DNA of 64,000 nt. It comes from Liolophura sinensis (taxonomy: Eukaryota; Mollusca; Polyplacophora; Chitonida; Chitonidae). Below are positions 13,201 through 20,845 of the stretch, piece after piece. The stretch lies in contig NC_088295.1 of assembly GCF_032854445.1 (NCBI RefSeq), forward strand, positions 9,845,385 to 9,909,384. Reading direction: 5' to 3'. The notes beneath the pieces are model-generated. The model did no database searches. It was not told where the DNA came from and worked only from the letters and a program-made list of their open reading frames with translations. The first letter of the stretch is position 1, and every line of letters begins with the position of its first letter. The position numbers and the translations under genes were made by a program.

Positions 13201-16200
13201 TCTGGGCATAAAGCGGAAGTGGTTTGTGAACAGTCATGGACCGTGCCAACAATCACCGTCATATACACAAATTAATTGTATAGATGAATACAACTGAAAT
13301 AAAACTCATACATACTGCACATTACTGATCAAGCAATCCATGAATAACTGCTCCTGAGTGAGCTGTTCTGACTTCCCATATGTGTTATCAGGGGAGACAA
13401 CCAATGGATTGTTCTTCTTCAACTTGCTGGACAAAAATAGCCGAAAATTTCTGTTTTTGGTGTACACTCCTACAAAAGTACAAAATTACATCTTGTTTTT
13501 AAGATGAGAATCAAAACTGAGACATGAAAATTGTATCCTTTCTATAGCAGAGAGAGTAGATGTATGGTATATACTGTACCATCAAGTGATTACACCACAT
13601 TATGATTTGTGCCAGCAACCTGCAGATAATACATTATGATCTGATTTGATCTGACTGGTGTTTTACAGTGTACTCAGTATATCACTTATACAATGGCGGC
13701 CAGCATTGTGTCACTACATTGTGAAGTGTTTACACACAAGGGAATTACTCTAACAGCTTTTCAATAATGCAAACTTTGCATGAAATGAAAACAAGAAATA
13801 TTCGCATATAAAAACAAATGCAAGATAAAAAAATTTCCAGTGGCATAAAACTGACTGCAAATGCAGTTAGCCCTGAATTGCTACAAATGAACTTGACTTT
13901 CTGATAAAAGAGGTTTACCTGTATCACAGAACAATATGGTTTCCCCATGTTTGTTTTTCACAAAAAGTGTGTGAAGATCAGTCAGCCCAAAGCTGTCAAT
14001 GATCTGGGAGAATTTGTCTTCACTGGTGGGAGGAGCTATATCCTTTGGATGTTCCTTCGCTTTTTCTGGAGTCATATTCTTTGTCCCATTCTGTACAGTT
14101 ATCCTCTTATCAAGGAGACAAACAGTTTTTCTTTCTTCATCTGAGTTTTTGTCATCAATTTCAATGCCAAAGTTCTGTGTTTCTGGCTTTTGCTCTTCCT
14201 CAGTGTCATCATCACATTCCAAACCAAAGTAATCATGCCTCAAGTACTTGGACAACTTTCCAAAAATATACGACACAAAATTACCTGCAATACAAGATTT
14301 TTTTCAGATCAAATATGAAGACAGAAAACAAAAAGAATTCAATGATCCTGCTTGATGATGATTTGTAATAGTGTGTTATCTTTTCTTGTACATTCAGTTA
14401 CTTGTGAAATACTTGCACTGACACATTTCAAACACCCATGACCAGATATAGTTTACACATGGAGTACACTTTACTAAAAAATCACTTATACAAAATAAAC
14501 CCAACTGATGATGAATGAAAACTTCCAACATAAAGTCAATATCTAATTCACTATCCCTAATTCCTCTACTTTTACGAACATTTGTTCAGCTCTTTTCCAA
14601 CAATACAAATGTAATGATCACAGGAATACACACTTTCTCTTTTCTCCCACTGATGGTTCATCTAAAGAACAACCTATCCATATTTTTACTTCACCGAAAA
14701 CACTCTGGAAGAGAAATGTAACTGTTTCATTGAGAAATCAATACCTTTCATAAAACAAGAAGAATTACACTAAATTATACTCACCTGCATGTCTGTTGTC
14801 TTTAAATGCTGCAGCTGGCAACTGGAAGATCAGGTGTCGGCTGAATTTTGAATCTGTGCTGTCAAAGCATTAGTTACCATAAATCATAATCTTCAAAATG
14901 ACGGGTTTCAGGCAACCACTCAAATGTCATCTCTACGTAGCACAAAAATGTCATCTTTATTTGCACAAAAATGCAACAAATATCTGCATAAAGTTTTTAA
15001 AGGTTTTTACTTAGATCACTGCTGTAACAGTATGAATTCTAATCAACATTGACTTAACCGGTTTAGAGCTATTGTTTCATTTTTCGAACAATGGTTGTAC
15101 AAATTGTTAGAGAATTAAAAAACATTGCCACAATACCTTGCATCCAGCTCAATCACCTGCTCCTTTGGGCAATCTCTTTTATAGATATGCTTCATCCAAC
15201 AGCACACATACTACATCAGCATGACCAAAAAAAAAATTCATTTTTAAGTAGATTTTTCTTCTGATATCCTGAAGAAACTCAAACTTAAACCTCCAAACAA
15301 AAAAAATTTAAGAAAACGTCTGAACTCAGAGGCTTAGAGGAATGATAAGACTGGAAATTAACACCGGTTTTATGTCTGTGGAATTTTGGTGGGGCCACTA
15401 GTTTTAAACAAGCACCGGTCTGACAGGCCAGTGATTAATCAAGATTTTAATAATTTGCTTATCATGACCACATAAACATTTATAAACTATCGTATAGAAT
15501 ATATGGTTCTAATGGATGCTTTTACAGTCTACACTTAGTGCCTTTTGAGGAAGACAAGTAGATCTTAAGGCACACTCGTCACAATGGCCATGATATTTTG
15601 TTGCTCATTTCGACCCCTGAATACTTTCTTTTGCGTATTGTATTAAAGGCGCAGGACATTTTCCATTCTTAAGAAGAGCTTCAGACCTAGAATGACATAA
15701 TCTGAAATATTATCAAAGGTTCCATTACCTGTATAAGTAAGCTGGTCATGGATGATCCGTCACGGTCTGGGTTAAACTTCCAAGTAAATTCCAGGTCAAA
15801 ATACAACTTACACACTGACCCTGTGCAGAAACCAAAGTAGACAAAATGTCACAGAATGATCGATACATTTTTATACATCAACTATCAAATCTTTAAACTG
15901 GCATCTTAACTGCCTACAAAACTGAAACAAACTGGCATCTTAACTGCCTACAAAACTGAAACAAACTGGCATCTTAACTGCCTACAAAACTGAAACAAAC
16001 TGGCATCTTACCTGCATACAAAACTGAAACAAACTGGCATCATAACTGCCTACAAAACAGACACCATTGAAATTTGATAGCATATACAAGTGTTAAATGT
16101 TCTTTTGTCCACAAATACAAATTCATAAATCCTGTTGTATATCTTATTTATTTGGGCATATTAAAGTCTAAATTACGTGAGACCAGTTTTTTAACGTTTT

Positions 16201-19200
16201 TTTCACAGTGCTTAAAATATAGAGGAAATGACTAATAAATAAATGTAAATGTTTCTTCCATTTCAGTTCAGTTCTAGTACCTTCTGGAATAACTTCATAA
16301 TGATGCCTTTGATTTGGGGCAAGCTGACTGAAAAGACAACAAGACAAGACATTAGGACAGGTAAACCTTAAATAATTTATAAACCTGTATTTTTTTCTCA
16401 ATTATATGCAATGTAAGTAACCATACCAAACAGTAAAACACGAGAAAACTATTTTGTAAGCGCACTCAGGGGAGATAAACCTAAATATATAAAACAGAGG
16501 TAAATGTCAACAGAAAAATCAGTAATTTGCATGCTGCAGTTTAACTGGAAATGAAAATTAAAATACAGGACAAAGGAACTTTCAGATACTGACTCGCATC
16601 ATGGTGATACAGTGGATATCAGTCGTTCTGCTAGCTCCTTCCCCCTTCTTAAGGGGTAGAGCAAAACATCAATGGGCCTGCTCTGCATTACCTCCCTTGT
16701 TACAAGACAGCGATTATGACGTAACATAGTTTTTGAGGCATGAAACTATGAGGAGTTGGACCTCAACCATTAAAGCAGGCAGTATCCATGCAGGCATTAA
16801 AACTGTACATAATGTCTATCCTGGGCTTCCAAACAAGTTCACAACCTAGAAATCCTTCTTAAGGCTAAATCTTCAACTAGCTTATGCTGCTTTAACTTCA
16901 ACACTTGCCATTACGCATTTTCTAAGGTCCCACCTAACCAGAGCTTACTCCGAAAAACACCCCTATTAAATGGGAAAGTGACTTCTAGGGAGTTAAAACT
17001 GTGCAGCAATAATTACCACTGTTCAGTCTCACAGACAGTCAACAGCAAAGATATTCCGAAAAAAAATGATAAGTCACACATCTGACAAAACATTTCCTGA
17101 AGATGAAAAATAATATTTTGTTGAAATACTAACTTCTCAGCTTTTTTCAGATTATCTTTGCTGTTGCTGAACAAACACATTAATTATATTATAATTCTAA
17201 TTTTTGTACAATAAACCTGCACTCATGCTAAAAATATCAGTTTGATAATCCTCTTGGTCCTAGACTTCCACCATCACAATTAAGTGAGGATCTTCCTTAG
17301 ATGAGAGCGTCCGCTTCAGGAGGGGTAGATCCAGGGTCAGTCCTGGAGCGAGTCACACCTAACATCTTAAAAGAGGATTTTGTAACTTCCTCACCTGCTA
17401 TTCAGCATGAAGGGGATAACGACTGGTTGACCCATATCAGCATAATGGCTCGGGCGGGGTGGCTTACTTGCGTTCAGTAAGGCATCTCAGTGAAGCAGCA
17501 CTAGATAAAAGAGTGGTGGAAATATGTGCAACAAAGAGGCACATTACATGCGCTCTAAGGACTCCTTTGTCGCCATATGACTGAAAAATTGTTAAGTAAG
17601 ATGTTAAACCCCAAGCACTCACTCACTCACTCCTTAGATGAGGACTGGATGTTAGCAGGAGGATCACTGTTCAGATTATGTAATAATGGACATGTGGATG
17701 ACATAATGCCACAATGCTACAACATTGTATGTCTTCCCACAGGTGGGTTAATGCCACCATTCTTGGAAGGAATATACCTTACCTAATCAGTCTTACCTGT
17801 ACGCATGCTAGATCAAGCCTGATAGTAATTGACAGTGAGGTATGTGGCCATTCTGGCAACAGCACCCACAGGTATATCACAGGAACAGTGTGTTACATGT
17901 ATGTAGTAAGCCTTAAAGAGAGCCTTACCTATATGTGTGCCAGAATACGGGGTAACTGACAGCAACATACATCCTCTGCCCTTGACCTTTGTCAAAGAAG
18001 TCACTCTCAAAGGCAAACACATGTAGGTCCTGAAACATACAGTACATAAAAGGGTAACAATCCAGGTAGAATGTTTTTAGAATTTCACACACAGTGGGTG
18101 TAATGCATTTTTTGCTACCGCCACTACAACAGTGGGCTGTAGCTGTGCCTACCTTCCGCCCGAGCAGGCGTCAGCCATCAGCCTCAACGGCCGTACTCCC
18201 CTCAGTGTGAGCTTATACTGTAACGGCAAGTGACGCAGATCAGTTTTCTATTTTAGCATTGCAAAGCTGGTTGGATTTTGTCATTTGTGTTTATTCAACG
18301 TAATCTTGTAAAATATTAGTGTAGTTGTGGACGTACATTCATAAAGACATATATAAAATGGGATTATCGAACTGAACATTCACAGAAAATGCCACACCAG
18401 CAAAAAGTATTGTAATTTTGGAGGTGACGATATGCAAATTCGTGTACATAACCCCCGCTTCTCTGAATAAACGTATGTGTTTCTAAGTCATCAAACATTG
18501 AGGAAATACAGAGAAACCAGTTATTTATCGTGGGTTTGTTGAAGTATTGAATAGAACCGTACTACAGTCAGTCGTTTTCTCACTTCAGCTACGCAAAAAT
18601 ACCAAAACATATTGTCGCCGAAGGCATTCATCGTTCATTGGTCAGTAGCTGCCCTAGATTCTGTCATGTGACACAGCGGGACAGAATCATTGGTCAGTGA
18701 TATTCAGGTCAGATCTATACACTCCTTTCAGATTAAATGATAAATACAAAACAAAGTAATGTCATGGTCGTCAGATTCACTTTCTGATACACTAATATCT
18801 GATTCCGTGTCACATTCCCTGTCAGCAGATGGTCTATCATCGGTTGTGAACCCTAAACAATCCTCTTCTTCACGTGACTCGGCCAACGAAGACATGTTGA
18901 CACTCAAGTGTGTGCACTGCTGAGCTGACAAAAAACAAAATCTCTCTTGAAACACCAATTAACCTACTGTTAAATGTTTACACTGGCATATGTATACTTA
19001 CTTTAAATCTAGACCTAGCGTAAGAAAAAGCCTCCTGCTGTCTGAAGAAGGATTCCCAGCCTGTTGAAGGCCCAGTTATTCTGCAACAGATAATCAGCTA
19101 TAATGTACCATGTACACAATACAACCCTGATGATTTGTTAGCTACAGTCAATGAAACATGCCATTTAATTAAATTGACTTATTTATACAGGTACTATCAG

Positions 19201-19764
19201 TTATGTGGTTACTCAGTGACAGGATATGCAAACATATGGTGTCAATAATCCTCATATTGGGCAAAGATTACTGACACCATATATTTCCGTATAATATCAC
19301 TGAGTAACCATGTAATGAATTTATCCTGCAAAGACCCATCAGTTCAGTGTGGAAGATGATGTATAGATGAATCGCTTCAATGATGTGACCAACAAAGGGA
19401 GACAACCTACTCAGCAGATACATTTGATGTCATTTGATTGGATAGTGTATCTGTACCCCACCTGACAATCATCCCGACCAAACATGGTAGAATCTATCTG
19501 TCCTCTTGGCTCATGATGGCAACGAATTTCTTGGAAACTACAACTGACATGTAACAAGCTCTCTGACATCATCACGTCATTATACCTTGTTTATTCTACT
19601 GAACGGTGAACAAGAAGAAGAGAATTTGATGATGTAATTTAACATGATTTACATAAATTAATACACATCTTATTTACCTGTTCTGATATTTTTCTGGTAA
19701 AGGATATTTTTTAAACTCCTTCACTCGTTTCTCCACTTTCTCCTCCACAAGCCTCAGATTTTTC
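1207..19764 (-). CDS. PRIMPOL: PRIMPOL primase-polymerase, spliced gene (11 exons placed, incomplete at both ends)
   Basis: PrimPol is an archaeo-eukaryotic primase superfamily enzyme that restarts synthesis past lesions by repriming, in nucleus and mitochondria. The exons on the minus strand give about 445 residues against about 560 in human. All three catalytic motifs are visible: DxE in 'KLYFDLEF', SxH in 'KFSRHLIF', and the third aspartate in 'LFCDTGVYTKNRNFRL'. The CHCC zinc finger is also present: 'YRWC', 'QRHHKS' and 'YYQKCHDPEC'. Codon phases join at nearly every intron, which strongly supports a functional gene and not a pseudogene. Not found: the first coding exon (upstream of 19764), one exon between 13316 and 2032, and the C-terminal RPA-binding tail, which should lie below 1207 or off the left edge. 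The gene is head-to-head with the kinase gene at 25650. The family assignment is very secure; the exact 3' structure is not. Confidence 0.95.
1833..2032 (-). CDS. PRIMPOL: PRIMPOL exon, 'SPYPEIDDF' and first half of the zinc finger
   Basis: The acceptor is GATTCAG before 2032. The exon reads 'FLEGYQKSPYPEIDDFISG', then 'GVRGAIRHWTYFSQGELLVY' and 'RWCDNVQRHHKSNNIMF'. The Cys of 'RWC' and the His of 'HHKS' are zinc ligands one and two. The 3' end is uncertain. The GTGTCT donor at 1832 keeps phase 0 with the next exon but yields a protein about five residues shorter than vertebrate PrimPol between 'NNIM' and 'YQKC'. Genomic read-through ('FVSYPKTG') matches the expected length better but lacks an in-frame GT donor. 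Confidence 0.9.
2561..2680. repeat. Three exact 40-bp tandem copies
   Basis: The 40-bp unit starts AATCAGGCAAAAGGAGTAAT and ends GATTTTAGGTCA. Copies begin at 2561, 2601 and 2641. The third differs only by two A-to-G changes, so the duplication is recent. Confidence 0.95.
2700..4677. other. PRIMPOL intron DNA with nothing recognised
   Basis: AT-rich intronic sequence lies between the 40-bp repeat and the SINE at 4689. No exon with PrimPol similarity, RNA gene or repeat was recognised. A short G-run occurs near 4300-4312. The missing PRIMPOL exon may lie in this stretch or elsewhere up to 13315. Confidence 0.4.
4689..4972 (+). mobile_element. tRNA-derived SINE (family A), near full length with target-site duplication
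   Basis: It has a diverged tRNA-like head ('GTGGTCAGCG', B-box-like 'GAGTTCAAGTC'), the body shared with the copies at 55800 and 58296 ('CCCACCATAATACTGGCTGC'), and the 3' end 'GTAAAACACCAATGAAATAAA'-like. It is flanked by AATGATGGATA at 4678-4688 and AATAATGGATA at 4973-4983, a 10 of 11 match and so a probable target-site duplication. Confidence 0.85.
5145..6460. repeat. Minisatellite array, 35-38 bp unit, about 35 copies
   Basis: The unit includes 'GGCATTAATCACAGGTATAT' plus TCTGTCACCTTTGTTGCA. Variants lacking the TC before TGTCACC (35 bp) mix with 38-bp units, and GGCATAAATC alternates with GGCATTAATC. This gives weak open frames on the plus strand ('GINHRYI' repeats) with no sign of being coding. 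It sits in a PRIMPOL intron. Confidence 0.95.
6995..7345. repeat. 24-bp minisatellite, about 14 copies
   Basis: The unit is 'TTTTTGCTTGGGGTTTAACA' plus TTAC. The core GCTTGGGGTTTAAC is identical to the 3' terminal segment of the family B SINEs at 12363 and 17306 (opposite strand). Right-hand copies drift to 'GCTTGGGTTTAA'. Confidence 0.93.
7628..7975. repeat. Tandem repeat, about 90-bp unit, 4 copies
   Basis: The unit contains 'GATAGGTTCACATTTTTAGA', then 'GGCCTCATGGAAGAGCCAAG' and 'GTTTTCAGGTCCTAGC'. The third copy is shortened by a deletion of the AGACGAACC segment. The DNA from about 7980 to 10190 is non-repetitive intron with nothing recognised. Confidence 0.88.
10192..10357 (+). repeat. 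Dispersed repeat copy 1 (inverted match to 19311-19458)
   Basis: The segment from GGGTACAGATA to 'GCAGGATAAATTCATTACA' matches the reverse complement of 19311-19458 along almost its whole length, including 'CTGATGGGTCTTTGCAGGAT'-type strings. It is an uncharacterised interspersed element, probably a DNA-transposon relic. Confidence 0.8.
10357..10690. repeat. 34-bp minisatellite, about 10 copies
   Basis: The unit is 'TTACATTTTACACTTTGTCA' followed by CCTTTTGTTGTATG. It abuts the dispersed repeat ending at 10357. Its TGTCACCTTTTGTTGTA core resembles TGTCACCTTTGTTGTA in the 5145-6460 array. Confidence 0.93.
10868..10930 (-). mobile_element. SINE family A head fragment
   Basis: 'AATCACATTGGTGAGAG' followed by TCTCCTAACCACTCAGCCAC resembles the reverse complement of the family A tRNA-like head (compare 23280-23370). 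It is short and diverged. Confidence 0.45.
10931..12362. other. PRIMPOL intron DNA with nothing recognised
   Basis: Non-repetitive intron. A 114-residue open frame at 11749-12093 on the plus strand has no recognisable domain, contains a poly-Lys/Asn stretch from A-runs, and lies antisense within the PRIMPOL intron, so it is not called as a gene. Confidence 0.4.
12363..12711 (-). mobile_element. tRNA-derived SINE (family B, body type 1)
   Basis: Read on the minus strand, the element starts with a tRNA-like head ('CCGCTTCGGGACCGGTAGAT', then GGATCAATCCTAG resembling a B box). It has the body with 'GCGGGGCGGCTTACTTGCC'-like sequence and ends GTTAAACCCCAAGCACTCACTC, seen on the plus strand as GTGAGTGAGTGAGTGCTTGG. 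CCATGT occurs on both sides as a weak candidate target-site duplication. It is about 75-80 percent similar by eye to the copy at 17306. Confidence 0.9.
13316..13469 (-). CDS. PRIMPOL: PRIMPOL exon, 'VYTKNRNFRLF' segment
   Basis: This 154-nt exon has acceptor TTTGTAG and donor GTATGT. It reads 'VYTKNRNFRLFLSSKLKK', ending 'LFMDCLISNV'. 'VYT.NRNFRL..SSK' is among the most conserved PrimPol strings and contains the basic residues that contact DNA and nucleotide. It ends in phase 2 (CA), which does not pair directly with the next exon placed at 2032, so an exon is missing between them. Confidence 0.96.
13640..13712 (-). mobile_element. SINE family A 3' fragment
   Basis: 'GACTGGTGTTTTACAGTGTA' followed by 'TATACAATGGCGGCCAGCAT' is the reverse complement of the family A 3' end. 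It sits about 170 bp upstream of the exon at 13316-13469. Confidence 0.7.
13919..14284 (-). CDS. PRIMPOL: PRIMPOL exon, 'GNFV' helix, acidic linker and start of motif III
   Basis: At 366 nt this is the largest exon recognised. It opens with 'NFVSYIFGKLSKYL', continues through a variable Glu/Asp/Lys-rich linker ('DDDTEEEQKPETQ', 'DDKNSDEERKTV'), and closes with 'LFVKNKHGETILFCDT'. The Asp of 'LFCDTG' is motif III (D280 in human). The linker is disordered and poorly conserved in the family, so its divergence is expected. The donor CAG|GTAAAC is strong. Confidence 0.93.
14785..14858 (-). CDS. PRIMPOL: PRIMPOL exon with catalytic motif II (SxH)
   Basis: This 74-nt exon has acceptor TGACAG and donor GTGAGT. 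It reads 'TDSKFSRHLIFQLPAAAF' then 'KDNRHA'. The Ser and His of 'FSRHLIF' are the conserved nucleotide-binding SxH motif. It ends in phase 1; G plus GT of the next exon gives Gly in 'HAGNFV', a conserved PrimPol string. Confidence 0.96.
15137..15210 (-). CDS. PRIMPOL: PRIMPOL exon, 'YVCCWMKHIYKRDC' segment
   Basis: This 74-nt exon has acceptor GATGTAG and donor GTATTG. It reads 'YVCCWMKHIYKRDCPKEQ' then 'VIELDA', equivalent to vertebrate 'EYVC...LY...C....VL.LD'. It begins in phase 0 and ends with AG, completing Ser with the next exon. Confidence 0.92.
15729..15820 (-). CDS. PRIMPOL: PRIMPOL exon with catalytic motif I (DxE)
   Basis: This 92-nt exon has acceptor CACAG and donor GTAATG. It reads 'SVCKLYFDLEFTWKFNPDR' then on to 'SLLIQ'. 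The Asp and Glu of 'FDLEF' are the metal-binding pair of the primase-polymerase active site (D114/E116 in human). It ends in phase 0. Confidence 0.96.
15894..16062. repeat. 34-bp tandem repeat, about 5 copies
   Basis: The unit is 'AAACTGGCATCTTAACTGCC' plus TACAAAACTGAAAC. The first four copies are almost identical. It lies in the short intron between the motif I exon and the exon at 16281. Confidence 0.93.
16281..16327 (-). CDS. PRIMPOL: PRIMPOL exon, 'HHYEVIPE' segment
   Basis: This 47-nt exon has acceptor TTTCAG and donor GTACTA. It reads 'QLAPNQRHHYEVIPE', matching the 'YEVIPE' signature just before catalytic motif I. Both junction codons (Ser and Gly) are completed by the flanking exons. 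Confidence 0.93.
16402..17293. other. PRIMPOL intron DNA, nothing recognised
   Basis: AT-rich intron between the exon at 16281 and the SINE at 17306. I see no exon, RNA gene or repeat. Confidence 0.4.
17306..17630 (+). mobile_element. tRNA-derived SINE (family B, body type 1) with 12-bp target-site duplication
   Basis: The head 'GCGTCCGCTTCAGGAGGGGT' with 'CAGGGTCAGTCCTGG' fits a degenerate tRNA A/B-box region. The body includes 'GGCTCGGGCGGGGTGGCTTA' and 'GTGAAGCAGCACTAGATAAA'. The 3' end is 'GATGTTAAACCCCAAGCACT' followed by CACTCACTCAC. It is flanked by perfect TCCTTAGATGAG copies at 17294-17305 and 17631-17642, which proves retrotransposition. Confidence 0.95.
17929..18029 (-). CDS. PRIMPOL: PRIMPOL exon, 'DLHVFAFE' segment
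   Basis: This 101-nt exon has acceptor TTTCAG and donor GTAAGG. It reads 'DLHVFAFESDFFDKGQGQRM' followed by 'YVAVSYPVFWHTY'. The 'HVFAxE...GQRxY....Y..FW..Y' pattern is a PrimPol hallmark. It starts in phase 0 and leaves AG, completed by T of the next exon to give Ser. Confidence 0.95.
18635..18698. repeat. 12-bp direct repeats flanking a 9-bp inverted repeat
   Basis: TCATTGGTCAGT occurs at 18635-18646 and 18687-18698. Between and overlapping them, GATTCTGTC at 18657-18665 pairs with GACAGAATC at 18680-18688 around a 14-nt loop. This is either a CCAAT-box regulatory module or a tiny mobile element with target-site duplication. Confidence 0.75.
18728..18895 (-). CDS. Candidate acidic 55-residue open frame inside a PRIMPOL intron
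   Basis: The frame runs from an ATG at 18895 to a TGA at 18728. It is rich in Ser, Asp and Glu: 'MSSLAESREEEDCLGFTTDD' then 'RPSADRECDTESDISVSESE'. It is not repeat-derived, its composition looks protein-like, and an acceptor-like run of T followed by GTCAG precedes it. It has the PRIMPOL orientation. It could be an alternative terminal exon, the first exon of an inserted gene, or the acidic N-terminus of a transposase-like protein. No family was recognised. Confidence 0.25.
   Translation of the reverse strand: MSSLAESREEEDCLGFTTDDRPSADRECDTESDISVSESESDDHDITLFCIYHLI
19002..19080 (-). CDS. PRIMPOL: PRIMPOL exon, 'WESFFRQQEAFSYAR' segment
   Basis: This 79-nt exon has acceptor TTGCAG and donor GTAAGT. 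It reads 'ITGPSTGWESFFRQQEAF' then 'SYARSRFK', matching the conserved 'W..(L/F)F.RQ..AF.(F/Y)' signature at the start of the PrimPol polymerase domain. It ends in phase 0. Confidence 0.92.
19206..19310. mobile_element. Foldback (MITE-like) palindrome, about 105 bp
   Basis: Perfect 14-bp arms TGGTTACTCAGTGA (19206-19219) and TCACTGAGTAACCA (19297-19310) enclose further imperfect pairing, such as 'CATATGGTGTCAATAATC' against 'GATTACTGACACCATATA', leaving a loop of about 15 nt. It adjoins the dispersed repeat at 19311. Confidence 0.8.
19311..19458 (-). repeat. Dispersed repeat copy 2 (inverted match to 10192-10357)
   Basis: The segment begins 'TGTAATGAATTTATCCTGCA' and ends near CTGTACCC. Its reverse complement matches 10192-10357 with small gaps. 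It lies beside the palindrome at 19206-19310, so both may be parts of one larger element. Confidence 0.8.
19678..19764 (-). CDS. PRIMPOL: PRIMPOL exon, N-terminal region (first one recognised)
   Basis: This 87-nt exon is preceded by TGTCAG and followed by GTAAAT. It reads as a basic and acidic helix, 'LVEEKVEKRVKEFKKYPL' and on to 'PEKYQN', equivalent to the N-terminal helix of vertebrate PrimPol. It starts in phase 2 (one base completes a codon) and ends with AG, which joins A from the next exon to make Arg. Reading upstream without splicing meets a stop, so the start codon must be in another exon further right, which I could not identify. Confidence 0.85.
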
Positions 19765-20049
19765 CTGACAAATCATTAAAAACAACATGCTCAAATCTTT
19801 TATACCATACTGCTACAAAGTGAAATAAATACTGGTCTGATTAGTGTCTGATGTTAAAATATATAATTAGATGAACTCAACATACACTTTTGAAAACCTG
19901 CTAATTTATAGTAAACGGGTGCTAGTATTTCTGAAACATATGCTATATTCAAGCATGCAGCAGAAAACGTTGACAGATTTCATTGATCTGTGTATAAATC
20001 TGCCACAACAAACCGAACACGCCGAAATATACACGTCACATAATTAAGT

Positions 20050-20845
20050 ATTCTGTGACTGTATATCACAATCCAGCATAAACACTCACAACACAATATG
20101 TGACTGTATATCACCGTTCATCGTGAACACTCACAACATGTGACTGTATATCACAATCCAGCATAAACACTCACAACACAATATGTGACTGTATATCACC
20201 GTTCATCGTGAACACTCACAACATGTGACTGTATATCACAATCCAGCATAAACACTCACAACACAATATGTGACTGTATATCAGTGATCCAGCATAAACA
20301 CTCAGAACACAATATGTGACTGTATATCACGATCCAGCATAAACACTCACAACACAATATGTGACTGTATATCAGTGATCCAGCATAAACACTCACAACA
20401 TGTGACTGTATATCACAATCCAGCATAAACACTCACAACACAATATGTGACTGTATATCAGTGATCCAGCATAATCACTCAGAATACAATATGTGACTGT
20501 ATTTCACTATCCAGCGTGAACACTCATAACATGTGACTGTATATCAGTGATCCAGCATTAACACTCAGAACACAATATGTGACTGTATATCAGTGATCCA
20601 GTGTAAACACTCACAACATAACATGTGACTGTATATTAGTGATCCAGTGTGAACACTCAGAACACAATGTGTGACTGTATATCATGATCCAGCATAAACA
20701 CTCAGAACACAATATGTGACTGTATTTCACTATCCAGCGTGAGCACTCACAACACAATATGTGACTGTATTTCACTATCCAGCGTGAACACTCACAACAT
20801 AATATGTGACTGTATATCACGATCTAGCATGAACACTCACACCAC
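20050..20845. repeat. Minisatellite, 45-bp and 38-bp units, about 19 copies
   Basis: The unit is 'GTGACTGTATATCACAATCC' plus AGCATAAACACTCACAACACAATAT. Shorter units lack the ACAATAT part. It lies upstream of the first recognised PRIMPOL exon. The 60-100 residue open frames across it come from repetition. Confidence 0.94.

Larger units (their letters stand above)
18080..18910. promoter_or_regulatory. CpG-richer intronic segment, possible alternative promoter or foreign insert
   Basis: CG dinucleotides are far denser here than in the surrounding introns (for example 'CCTTCCGCCCGAGCAGGCGT', 'ACGGCCGTACTCC', 'TTGTCGCCGAAGGC', 'CACGTGACTCGGCCAACG'). The segment contains paired TCATTGGTCAGT copies (inverted CCAAT boxes) around a 9-bp inverted repeat, and the acidic open frame at 18728-18895. 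In animals with mosaic methylation, CpG retention often marks promoters or recently arrived DNA. No transcription start can be fixed from sequence alone. Confidence 0.4.
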
